Shown one piece after another: positions 21,889-32,000 of a DNA stretch of 64,000 bases (position 1 is its first letter; each line of letters opens with the position of its first letter). This DNA comes from Lasiosphaeria ovina. Taxonomy: Eukaryota > Ascomycota > Sordariomycetes > Sordariales > Lasiosphaeriaceae. The notes beneath the pieces were generated by a model, which worked only from the letters and a program-made list of their open reading frames with translations, did no database searches and had not been told where the DNA came from. The stretch lies in contig JAULSN010000003.1 of assembly GCA_033439765.1 (NCBI GenBank), positions 4,960,001-5,024,000 of the forward strand, given 5' to 3'. The position numbers and the translations under genes are program-made.

Positions 21889-23261
21889 TTAAAAATACTC
21901 CAATATCTTGCGCCGCCGATCTTGGTCTGTCATCTTTCCAAAGGTTTCAACTTCCTTCTCCTTGACCTTGATGTATTGCGTAAACAGCTCCCGCCCAACC
22001 CAGCTTTGGACTTCCGTGTCGTCTTTGGCTGCATCCAGTGCCTCCCGAAGAGTCTTTGGCATCTGCTCCGTGATGCCGAAGTTCCCGAGCCACTGTTGGA
22101 GGTCGGGCGGCTCAGCCCCGGCGGCACGGCCAGATTGCAGTCGCGCGACGGCAGCAGATCGTACTTGGCTCGTAGGCCCGCCTTGCCAGCCGCAAGCAGC
22201 GCGGCGATGAAGAGATAGACATTGGCGGTGGTGTCCAAGAATCTGAATTCCCACCGCTCAGGGCCGACTTGGCAGATGGGCAAATCCTTGTTTCTGGTGC
22301 CCCAGCCGACCCACTCGCCCGCACAGTCTCCGACCACTCGGCAGTAACTGTCGTAGTTGGCCAATCCAAAGGCGCAGAGCGGCTTCACCTTCTTCACAGC
22401 CCCTGCCAAGAAGGAGGATGGTGCTCCGAGCGTGGGATCGTTCAGAGACAGATGTACATGACACCCGCTCTTGGGAGCGCCGCCGCCCAGGACGGGCCTC
22501 GGCGCCGTGGTGGCTCTGACCTGGTACTCGAGACACACGGTACGGATCGTCTCCTAGGCCATCATGAGGGCATCGATGGCTTGCAGGGGCGGCAGCGGGG
22601 ACAGGGCGATCTCGAACTGGTTCTTGATCTCGGTGTGGAAGTGATGTACCTGGACGCTCTCCAGCTGCCACACGATTTCCTCGAGGATGGACAGGCCGGT
22701 TGTCATTGTGCGCTCGAGCGCAGAGAGCGTCGCAATGTCAAAGGACGAGTCCAGCAAGACAAACTCGATCTCGAAACCCATCAGCAACCCGGGACGATGG
22801 CCATCTGGCTTGGCGGCCTGGTTGTGCTGCTGCTGCTGCTGCTGCCGACTGAAATCATCAAGGAGGTCAGAGAGTAACTTCCGCCGGCATCGTGCAAAGG
22901 GATCCTCGAGGGCTAGCTGGGCGACAAAGCACATGACAGAAGCGTTGCGATGGTGCTTGGAGGCGCCGCCGCTGCTACACACAGTGAGCGAACGCCAGTC
23001 TGGGCGCAACGACCAAGGCTCGATACCATCGGGGGAGCACTGCGGAGCTGTCGAGACGGGAATCACCATGCAGTTCTGGGCAAGAGAGTAGCTGTCGGAC
23101 CCGGCTGCAATGCTTCGGCAGCGTGCTTTGGTGACGGCGCGAGTACGCAACACGCTCGAGTAGTCGACCCATTGGAGCCGGATGAATTCGATGCCGGGGT
23201 GGTTGCGGAGGAAGTAATCGACAAGGGTAACTGCCTCGCCGGTCTCCATGTTGTGCGCCAT
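21889..23261 (-). pseudogene. Class-I glutamine synthetase / FluG-like gene, broken
   Basis: From ATG 23261 the frame gives a GS beta-grasp region (EFIRLQWVDYSSVLRTRAV) and the catalytic domain: GFEIEFVLLD, SGCHVHLSL, a CQVGPERWEFRF stretch at the usual arginine-loop position, and a C-terminus typical of GS-I/FluG-like proteins (ITEQMPKTLREALDAAKDD, DRRRKILEYF). Such proteins ligate ammonia or an amine to glutamate or act in FluG-type signalling. The gene looks dead. TAG 22556-22554 interrupts the same frame between LMMA and ETIRT, where relatives continue with a sense codon, and the phase shifts near 22120-22140 after DCNLAVPPG. It has a short Gln run encoded near 22840. Together with the amidase and the AsaB-like gene it may be the relic of one cluster. 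Confidence 0.8.
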
Positions 23262-23530
23262 CCGGGGTGAAGTGTGCCTTCTATTTTCCCCAGGGGGGTG
23301 TTTGACGTTTTTTTTGGTTGGGTCTTGAGAATTTGCGAAAATAAGAAGAGCATGCTCCTTCCTCGATCACAGAAGGTCGGAGTATTAGATGCTTACACGG
23401 GCGAAGAAGTTTGGGGTCCCTGCGGCCCCGATTTTTTAGATTTTAGGGGACATTGACCCACATAAACTAACAAATACATATTTGAACCAATCATAACACA
23501 CGGAAAAAAGAGCCACTGTACCGGTCTGAG
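23262..23530. other. Upstream region of the GS-like remains
   Basis: Promoter side of the GS-like gene (-) and of the unrecognised gene (+). AT-rich, no ORF supported. Confidence 0.45.
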
Positions 23531-23537
23531 TATATAA
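23531..23537 (+). promoter_or_regulatory. TATA-like box
   Basis: TATATAA lies 94 bp before ATG 23625 and may serve the unrecognised gene that follows. Confidence 0.35.
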
Positions 23538-23677
23538 TGTGCATCGAACCGTACGCGCATCTTCAAACCTGCAGCCTACGATCAATTACGCACGCACAAT
23601 AATAGCGAAAGCAATCGTAAAAGCATGCCGTTAGTACCGTTCGAATGCGGGTATTTTTCTGATCATTTTGGTACTAA

Positions 23678-24594
23678 TCTTGTCAAGAGAACATATCGGG
23701 CGCGCCAGAAAATGATGAATCAGGCCTTTCTGGTGGCAGCCAGGCATTGCTCCTGCGCGGGCATGACTCGAGCTCACAGCTTACTGGCCTGGGCAGCACC
23801 CCTGAACTCGCCAGTTCACCTACCAAGGCCCCCTCACAACATCACGAAGGCGATGAAGATAATGATCAGGATAACGGCGGCCAGTCAGACGACCCTCTAG
23901 ACCCTACGGAAGACATCTTACAAGAAACTATTCGGACTTGGGCACAGTTACGCAAGAATAACTATCAACGCTCACGTAGGCAGGGAGATGAGCTTCAGAA
24001 ATACAACCTCCAAGCCTTTCTATACCGGTGGACTGAGCAAGGCTCACAATACGCCGGTTCCAGGACTCAACAGCTCGCTCAGGCTCTTATGGATCCCTCC
24101 ATACGTGATGCCCTCAAGTCACAAAGAATAAGCGTTGTCAGTGACGACCACGTCGCCGAGGCAGGCTCTCTCAGCAAGATTGTACGCAAAGAGATGAAGT
24201 CTCTCATCGAACAACCTGCTTTCGGTATATTTGAGCCATTCAAGGGCCAGCCTATAGTACCTACTACTATTGTACAAGTCTGTAACACTACTTCGCTGGA
24301 AAACACCCTCAAAGAAGGCTGGCCAACACTTAATAAAGAAGACCCGAATTTGGTGACCTTTTTATCACAGGTCCTACAGAATCAGGTATGTCTCCCATTC
24401 CCATGGGCCGTTGTCCCATTCCCATGGCTCTTTATCCCATTCCCATGAGTCTATCTCCCATTATGGTTCTAATATTGTGATAGCGCATAACCCAGAAAGA
24501 GCTGGCCAACATGGACTTTGATGGTGACAAAAGCTCACAAATCTTCCTACTCGCCTCCTTATTTACAGGCGGCTACGCACGCAACAACAGCTAG
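23678..24594 (+). CDS. Unrecognised gene with an acidic N-terminal segment
   Basis: An open frame from about 23678 runs to a donor GTATGT at 24387. It continues after TGTGATAG at about 24484 to TAG 24592-24594, giving about 270 residues. It begins with a Ser/Gly/Gln-rich acidic stretch (DEDNDQDNGGQSDD) and then becomes helical and charged (ILQETIRTWAQLRKNNYQRS, LQNQ joined to RITQKELANMDFDGDKSSQ). The start is unclear: ATG 23625 behind a TATA-like box is in another phase, so there is a missing exon or a frameshift. The helical part loosely recalls the N-terminal region of DUF6589-type repeat-associated fungal proteins, but I cannot establish this. It may be a truncated mobile-element gene. 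Confidence 0.4.
24390..24460 (+). repeat. Short tandem repeat inside an intron
   Basis: Three imperfect copies of a ~24-nt unit containing CCCATTCCCATG, and a fourth partial one, fill most of the intron between the two exons of the unrecognised gene. Confidence 0.6.
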
Positions 24595-25625
24595 GCGTAA
24601 AGTACAGCACTTTTTCCGTATCCTATAGCTACAACAAGCACTATATCCTTCTACTAATGAACAAGCCAATGAACCGCGTCAATCTGGCCCTGGCGAGCTT
24701 CCCGTGCGCCTGTGGTCTCGCAGATCACATCGCTGATATGTTTTTTCTGCTCGTTTTCTTCCATTTTGGCGGCGCAGGGGGTCTTCCGGTAGGTCGAAAA
24801 GGAGAGGTAGGTTGTAGGAGGAAAAAATTACATGCTAAGAATGCCCTGCATGAGGGCATTCTATGCGCAAATTTTCACATTTTTTGTCCCTGTTGTGGCT
24901 GTACAGTTGGGATGAAGCTGACGGCCAAAGTCTGTATCCCTACGTCTTTTTTTTCCTTTCGCTCTACAAATGACACTTCAACATAGTTTGAAGACATAAA
25001 GATTATATCACTACTCGCGCGCGTCTCAGTATCTTCAGACAGTTATTTACATATTCTCACGATGCTTTGTTGTTGTTCAATTGACGGGAAACAAAATGAC
25101 ATTTTTCGGGTTTGTATGGCGGCTGTATCCCTACGTTCGACTACCGCAACATTTTGTTCTCAGACCTCTTTTGCAGGCGTTCTGTGCAATGTGGGTCCAA
25201 GTGGGTCTATCTGAGCCACACCAAAAATTTGCGGGTCATTGGATACGAATGCGGCTTAGGGTGCCTTTTATTATGGGGGGTGCCGCAGGCACCTTCCTTC
25301 TATTCTACGCCTGAAAAAGAGGTCTGAGCCTGCTGAGATAAGCCAAACCTGCCATGCTTCAAACTGGCATATCCATCCTCATACCTAATTGTTGTGGGTG
25401 CATTGTTTGAGTTCTACGGCGATCTGATTCCACGCATTCCTTCCTCAACCGAAAATCTAGTGCCTTCTATTTTAAGTTTGACAAACCTTGCTCTCCGGAT
25501 TACTCTCACAAAAAAACTTTCTTAAGAATTCCAGTTCCTCTAAAATTATCCTCCTCTTTCCTCACATATCACACATCATCCATCTTCCCATTTCTCTCAC
25601 AGTACAATCCCGCTCGCCTCCCATC
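24595..25625. other. Non-coding or decayed stretch with a perfect hairpin
   Basis: No supported gene. It contains a 10-bp perfect inverted repeat (24838-24847 / 24853-24862, loop GCATG) and two copies of CTGTATCCCTACGT (24932-24945, 25123-25136). The composition suggests an old transposon relic. The last ~200 bp is the pyrimidine-rich leader of the trypsin-like gene. Confidence 0.45.
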
Positions 25626-27620
25626 ATGGCTTTCTCGTCATTCGAGGACCTCCCATCTATCGCCGACCCATCCGAGAAACCTGATATTTTTGACTTTGCC
25701 CGCCGAAAGAGGGCCAGGTCTCGCCGCACGGAGCCCTCGTCGTCTGACTCCAGCGATGCCGGCACCTTCCTCATCTCCAACGTCAAGTTTCGCGTCGGTG
25801 CCCCGCCCCCGCAGCCCCTCCCCGTCCAGAGCGGATGCAGTGTCGGCTGCACTTTGGTGCGGGAGGTTCTCGGCACCTCCCTACAAGACCAGGCCGAGAA
25901 CATCGCCAAAGCTAAAGGCGTTCAGCCTTTGAGCGTCGGGCTCGTTGCCCGCTTTGTCCCAGGATCCACACTAGACAACCGCTGTGCTACCATTCTGATT
26001 GTGGCCAAATGGGACGATGCGTCGCCCCCGATCTGGGAAAAGGTCGTCAAGAAAACCAAGAAGTTTGTGGACTCGTCGACGCGGGGCTCTCACCTCGAAG
26101 ATTTGGAGATCAGTGTGGAGATGATAGCCGAGGAGCTCACACTAGACAAGTATATTTCGCCTGTTCCCACAAAGGAGCTCACAGACGCCTTACGCCTTGA
26201 TTGGCCTTTGATCGCTGAGAAAGCTCTCGACATACTCGATGCCTACCCCGCCACCAAGTCAAGGGTCACCAGCATCGCGTTATTCAAACTGGGCTTCTCC
26301 AGAGATTTCGACAAGAACCCCCTCACTGTCTATATTTCGGTGGACTATGAATCCGAGGAAGGTAAATGGCCCGCTATCGTGGGCGAAATTCAGCAGCTTC
26401 TCAATCGGTATCCGCATAATCTCCGCCTTCATCTGGAGCACAACACCTCCGGTGAGCCCTATCCGGAGTTTCACTTGGTCAACAGGCCAATGACCGCTGA
26501 ACAGAAGGCGATCAAGACTAATCTTGGTTTTGATCCCGATCGGAAGTACAACAAACTGGTGGGACTTGGGGACGACATCGGACCGGAGTGTTACATCAGC
26601 CTCGGCGATTCTGCCTCTGCCGACCAGCTTCGAGTCCCTGGTCTTGGAACTTTGGGGTGCTGGATTGAAATCAAAACCACCAGACAACCCCAATGGACGA
26701 AGTACGCCTTGACAAACTACCATGTAGTCCGCCCGGCTTTTGATGGCTTCCAGATTCGCACGAACGATAAAAACGAGACGATCCCCGTCACGCCTGTCAA
26801 AGACTCAGACCTCTGGGAGGTTGATCTTAAGGGGATGGGCCCGAACTTGAATTCGAAGAAGGCGGACATCGAGCACCCAACACGCGCCAAGCATTGTTTT
26901 GCCGTCCAAGTCTTGACAGAGGAGATCGAGAGCGACCCCAACGATGTCGATACGCCCAAACTCAGAGAGCATTTGAACAACATCAAGTCCTTTTTCGACA
27001 ATGATGAGCAGCACCTTGGAAGCATATACTGTGCCTCAGGGTATACTCGCAGAACGCCGAATGGTGGGCGTCTCGACTGGGCCTTGATCAAGCCTACGGG
27101 AAATGGTGTCGATCGAGTCGGAAAGAATTCCCTTCCCACCCGCGAAGACTGGCACAGGAAAGGGTATATTACAAGCAAGCCAAAGGCTAAGGGAAGTCTC
27201 AAGCAGCCACCGACCCATGGCCTTCGATCTATCAAGAACGGGGCCCCGATTTTCAAGGTCGGCACCTCCACCGGCCTGACTGCGGGCTTGTTCTCAGAAA
27301 TTAAGCTCAAAGTGAGTTTTGTGGAGGATGCACACGTCCTACCTTACATGGTATCTAAGCATCGGCCCTACCTTTCAGATGAGTTCCTGTATCTTGGCTT
27401 CCCGGACCCGGCAGAGCATTGGCTTGCTAGGAAGGGCGATTCGGGATCTGTGGTGTTCAATGGCGATGGAGCAGCAGTTGGGCTATTGTCTAGAGGACAC
27501 ATGGCTCAGCAGGCGAAGGGCTCATATGCTTACATCACACCGATTGAGGACGTTTTTGAGGATATTAAGGCGTTTTCGAGCAAGCAAATCACGGACATTC
27601 GTATTGCGGAGGATCAGTAG
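25626..27620 (+). CDS. Trypsin-like serine protease-fold protein
   Basis: Intronless, 664 aa from ATG 25626 (CCATCATGG) to TAG. The C-terminal half has the chymotrypsin-type triad in order: His366 in LTNYHVVRPAF, Asp484 in GRLDWALI, and Ser606 in KGDSGSVVFNGDGAAVGLLSRG. An intact oxyanion-hole loop is therefore present. Residues 1-340 form an unassigned domain with a basic RRKRARSRR patch near residue 30 that could be a nuclear-import signal. There is no signal peptide, so this is an intracellular protein, unlike secreted trypsins. Similar intracellular trypsin-like domains occur as free proteins or fused to fungal NLR/STAND proteins. A role in recognition or cell death is inference from family and neighbourhood only. 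Confidence 0.85.
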   Translation: MAFSSFEDLPSIADPSEKPDIFDFARRKRARSRRTEPSSSDSSDAGTFLISNVKFRVGAPPPQPLPVQSGCSVGCTLVREVLGTSLQDQAENIAKAKGVQPLSVGLVARFVPGSTLDNRCATILIVAKWDDASPPIWEKVVKKTKKFVDSSTRGSHLEDLEISVEMIAEELTLDKYISPVPTKELTDALRLDWPLIAEKALDILDAYPATKSRVTSIALFKLGFSRDFDKNPLTVYISVDYESEEGKWPAIVGEIQQLLNRYPHNLRLHLEHNTSGEPYPEFHLVNRPMTAEQKAIKTNLGFDPDRKYNKLVGLGDDIGPECYISLGDSASADQLRVPGLGTLGCWIEIKTTRQPQWTKYALTNYHVVRPAFDGFQIRTNDKNETIPVTPVKDSDLWEVDLKGMGPNLNSKKADIEHPTRAKHCFAVQVLTEEIESDPNDVDTPKLREHLNNIKSFFDNDEQHLGSIYCASGYTRRTPNGGRLDWALIKPTGNGVDRVGKNSLPTREDWHRKGYITSKPKAKGSLKQPPTHGLRSIKNGAPIFKVGTSTGLTAGLFSEIKLKVSFVEDAHVLPYMVSKHRPYLSDEFLYLGFPDPAEHWLARKGDSGSVVFNGDGAAVGLLSRGHMAQQAKGSYAYITPIEDVFEDIKAFSSKQITDIRIAEDQ

Positions 27621-27682
27621 GTAGACGTTTGCGTCGTGGAAGATGACTAGGTGCGCAGGTATGTGCATCACAACGTGGATTG

Positions 27683-28003
27683 TTAGGCGGAGGAATTGGC
27701 CCCTATTCTAGTCTTAATAAACCCCACCCGGCGTGGCTCCCGTCGGGATGACTGGAACCACAATAAAGCTGTACTAAATACGTGAAGGTGGCCTTTCATT
27801 ATCAAGCCCTCCATCCCCTTCCATTCCCCAACCGCCTCACCAATCACAACCTCATCCCAAATCTCCTCACTCAAACCTGAAGCATTAATCGTATTGGAAA
27901 TCAACCTCAGGCAGCGCCAACTATTCTCACCATCGAAGAGGGAATGTCCGTAAACCCCACGGTCAGTGTACATGTAAGGAAATACCCCTGGCACACCAAC
28001 CAC
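27683..28003 (-). CDS. Unrecognised coding-like fragment
   Basis: An open stretch with protein-like composition (YTDRGVYGHSLFDGENSW, ISNTINASGLSEEIWDEVVIGEAVGEW) lies just downstream of the trypsin-like gene, on the other strand. No good ATG opens it, and a splice acceptor (TACCAG) near 28010 could feed it. It may be the last exon of a truncated gene whose 5' side was disturbed before or by the nearby retrotransposon insertion. The family is unknown. Confidence 0.25.
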   Translation of the reverse strand: MVGVPGVFPYMYTDRGVYGHSLFDGENSWRCLRLISNTINASGLSEEIWDEVVIGEAVGEWKGMEGLIMKGHLHVFSTALLWFQSSRREPRRVGFIKTRIGANSSA

Positions 28004-28247
28004 CGCCGCCTGGTATTTAGACCACGGCCCTCGCCCACCTCTCGGCTCAGGTCAAGTTGAAATCTTACCCCTTTGCCAATTCTTGCTCGCTGTCACCATT
28101 GTGACCACCTTGATCGGGCGTACCTACCTTTCCTCATATCCGTGTCATTATTATTAAAGTCATTCTCCTCAGTATATCTCCTTCTCTCCTCTGCCGTTAT
28201 TTTCTTACCTATTTTCAGAGTCGGCTACTACTGGGTTAAGATAGGAG

Positions 28248-28252
28248 GGCCG
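28248..28252 (+). repeat. Target-site duplication, left (GGCCG)
   Basis: GGCCG immediately precedes the 5' LTR, and the same five bases follow the 3' LTR at 34330-34334. Confidence 0.9.
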
Positions 28253-28457
28253 TGTTGGAATAACGCGCATATCAGTCAAGGGGCTCTGCGGCTCAGCCGC
28301 ACTGTGGCTGTGGTGGCGCAGGCCCAGATATCTGGAGCGGCCCGCTCAGGGGAACAGATAGATAGAACACACACAACGAATCCATCACTTAAACCACCAG
28401 CTTACGGCGCGCAGCGCATCTGTTAATTCCAGTACCGGTACCCTGGTGATTCCAACA
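28253..28457 (+). repeat. 5' LTR of the copia element
   Basis: 205 bp, TG...CA ends. It differs from the 3' LTR at two positions that I can see, both A here against G there (within CACTTAAACC and TGTTAATTCC). Confidence 0.95.
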
Positions 28458-28889
28458 CTGATCAGTGGTTAATTCACCACTGTTGGAGCAGTCCAGCGCC
28501 ACAGATCAGCAAGGTTCAACTAGAAGAGACAGCGCCGTGGAGACCGGTCGGCCCGGAAGCCGGCCCCTCCTACGAACCTGTGCTAAGGAAGGTATCCCCG
28601 CCTACGCAAGAGACGGTATAACGGAGCCTTCGTGCCTCGAATCTCAAGCGCAGCCCGAGGACCTTCAAATCTACGGAAGAAGTGGCCGTGACCGACTCCC
28701 TGGCGTTACCTAGCCGTAGAGCGTCTACCACGCATAGCTCACGCGATCAATTGATCGACCGACCGAGCAACAACGTACGCGTTTAACGCGTACACCCTTC
28801 ATTCCTTCATTACGCGCTTCACTTCTTCGTATTCCCTTGCTTTACCCTCTATTTCTTTTCGACCTTCCTTCGGTACTATTTTCCTACTT

Positions 28890-28997
28890 TCCGAGCCTAC
28901 CGACGGCTCTTCCAAGTCCTTCGTTTCCGAGCCTACCGACGGCTCTTCCAAGTCCTTCGTTTCCGAGCCTACCGACGGCTCCTCCAAGTCCTTCGTT
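28890..28997 (+). repeat. 36-bp minisatellite, three copies, in the copia leader
   Basis: Three near-identical 36-bp units (starting CCGAGCCTACCGACGGCTC) plus a partial fourth lie between the 5' LTR and the gag start. One frame would encode repeats of SEPTDGSSKSFV. Confidence 0.9.
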
Positions 28998-29047
28998 TCC
29001 GAGCCTACAGCCCCTCCCCAGACCCCTTTACCTCCACGATAGCCACG

Positions 29048-32000
29048 ATGCCTGAAGACAAGAGTACCGGGTCCCCGGAACCCTCGCCTAGCCGACTGGC
29101 CTATGAAGAACCCCCCCGTAGCCCGGGACCCGCGATCCCACCCGACCTTTAGGGCGAAGTGGACCCTACAACCTGGGGCGAACTAACCAAGTTCGATCAA
29201 CTCACCTCACTAACGACTAAGCAGATTAGTGGCCACGTTCACTTTCTACTATAATGCTGGTAGAATAAGGCCCTGATAGGAAGATACGCGTGGGTATAGT
29301 TCACTGAAGAATTCGGGCACTGGGACAGCGCCGCCTAGGCGAAGGTCCCGGGCCGAGCGTAGACTACCCTCCGTAACTAGCTCCGAGGCAACGGAGTCTT
29401 CGTGGCCGTAGACGGTGATAGGGTCTATAACAACCTATACCGGGCAGCTACGGCTAAGGACTTCCACCTCTGGTCCAACGTAGAGGTCAAATACGAGAAA
29501 GGACGGAGTAAGACCTTCAAGATGAATATCCTTAACCCTACCTTCCTTAGGGAGATCTAAGAACCTGACGACGACCTACCGGAACCCGAGAAGCCACCTA
29601 TACGGCCGTTTCGGGAGCAGGAGCCCCTCCCCGCTATAGCACTACCGCTTCGGGAGCCCCTTACCGAGAGACCTCAACGTAGTCTCTAAGGGTAGGACTT
29701 CCGGTACGGCCGCCCTCACTACCCGCCCGTATCAACACTACAAGACGCCCCCATCGCGAAGTAACTCATAGACCTGGCCAAGATATATAACGACGAGATG
29801 AAGTACGGCGGCGAGGTATACGATATACTCGCTTCTAAGCTAGTGATCTTCCAAGACTACTGCCGCCGTCTTGGTATTTCTTAGGGCTAGTATACCGCGA
29901 CCTTCCCGAGTATGCTAAAGGGCCGCGCCCTGACCTACTATTACGACTGGCTCTATGGGTATAACTACGACTTCGCTACGGTGATCGCCCGGATTAAGGC
30001 CTAATTCGAAAGCGAAGAAAACAACCAGTTACGCCTACTGGAGTAGAATAATACCACCCTACGTAAGGTTATCGACGAGAACCTAGGGAAACTAAGGATC
30101 GAATGCCTCGAGCTCTTACTCAATAAGCTTACTAAGATCTAACGCACCCTCCCGACTATCAGCTAGTCAGAAGAACTGCTCCGTATATAAGTCCTCAACG
30201 CCTACCGAGGGATCCCGGAATGTACACTCTATCTATATAACCCGGCTGTAACCTACGAAGGCGTACGTAGCTAGCTACGGTCAGTAGTTAATATTTCAGC
30301 CGAAGCTTAGAGATAATAGTCCAATACCTTAGGCCCTGGAGACCCCCAGTAGTACTGGACTGACCGGACCTTTAAAGGCAACGGCCGAGAGGCACGCTTC
30401 GGACGTAAGGGCCGTAGCTTCCCGGTAAAAGGACCCCCGTCAGGCATGAAGTGCTACGTATGTGGCAAGCTTGGCTGTTGGTCAATAATCCATATACCAG
30501 AAGAAAGACGCCTGGCCTTCAACCGTTTTAAGAAGAGCAAGTACGCCGGCCAACAACCGTCAACCACGTACGCCCAGTTTCTAGCCTGGTACGAAGGGAC
30601 CCAGAGCTTCGATGACCCCGAGGGTAACGATACCTCGACCCTATAGGACCCTGAAGAAAGCGACCAGTCAGAAGACGAAGGTAACGGCTTCTAAAGCACC
30701 TTTTTCCAAGGCTCCACGCTAGCCGACGGCTACGTGATCGCTACCTTACTTGCCGATAACTCTGTACGGCACGGCCTAACGAAGGAGGACCCCTTTGTGG
30801 AGGCTGGAGGGCAGGAAGATCAAGAACCCGCTTTAGTCTTCACTATCGATGGCCGTTACTTAGCTACGGAGTTCCACGGTATTATGCCCGATACCGGGGC
30901 GGCAGGCCTCTCAATAGCCGGGTACTAGCAGTTCCGTGCCCTCTAGAGAGAGCTACCGTCCCTTCGGCTAGGACCGTCAATAGCGGAAACCACGATCAAG
31001 TTCGGCCAAGGCGACGCAATTACTCCCCTCGGTACTACCACCGTACCTACCCCTTTCGGCCCGATCGACTTCTACGTAGTCCCCATGGACATACTATTCT
31101 TACTATACATTCAGGATATAGACCGCTTGGGCCTGAAGTTCGATAACCTACGGAACCAGCTATAGTAGGGCAACCTCACCGTCCCCGTCATACGGAAATG
31201 GGGACACCCCTAGCTTCAGCTAACGAAGGAAAAGACCCTCGTATATAACTACCTTACCAATATAGAACTACGCCGACTCCACCGCCAATTCGGCCACCCG
31301 TCGGTCGCCCGCCTATATAAGGTCTTAAAGACAGCCGGGCACCCTATGGAACTCGGAGCCCTCGAGTTCCTTAACCGGGTATACCACCAGTACCAGATAA
31401 ACGCGGGCCGCCCGGCCCGGTTCAAGTTCACCCTCCACGACGACTGCGAGTTCAATTACGAGGTCGTTATCGATATATTGTACCTCGACGGCCGCCCTAT
31501 CCTTTACGTCGTCGATACGGCTATAGCCTTCTTAGCGGCTCAGTTCCTAAAGGATATATCGTCAAAACTCGTTTGGGAAGCCCTTTGCCTCTACTAGATT
31601 AATATATACCAAGGGCCGCCCGACTGGCTAGTCACTGACGCCGGTACTTCGTTCCGATCGACCGAGTTCCGGCAGTCGGCTAAGGAGATGGGGATCTCGA
31701 TCAAAGAGATACCTATTGAAGCCCACAATAGTATCGGCAAGGTGGAACGTTACTACGCACCACTACGCCGGGCATATACCATCTTCAGGGCCGAAGACCC
31801 CGAAGCCAGCCCGGAAGCGGCGTTACAAATGGCAGTCAAAGCCGTCAACGACACGGCCGGCCCCGACGGCCTTGTCCCCACCCTCCTGGTCTTCGGCGCC
31901 TACCCTCGGCTGACCGAGGATTCGGCGCCCTCGCCTACGATAAGATAACGCGCACTAGCCGTCAAGAAAGCCACTAACGCAGTCAAACAGCTCTACGCCG

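Noticed and set aside
23262..25625. Starship captain or Helitron end
   Set aside because: I see no tyrosine-recombinase motif of the DUF3435 type, no Rep/helicase motif, and no CTRR end at the hairpin.
28890..28997. CRISPR-like array
   Set aside because: The 36-bp units are directly adjacent without spacers, in a eukaryotic retrotransposon leader. It is a minisatellite.
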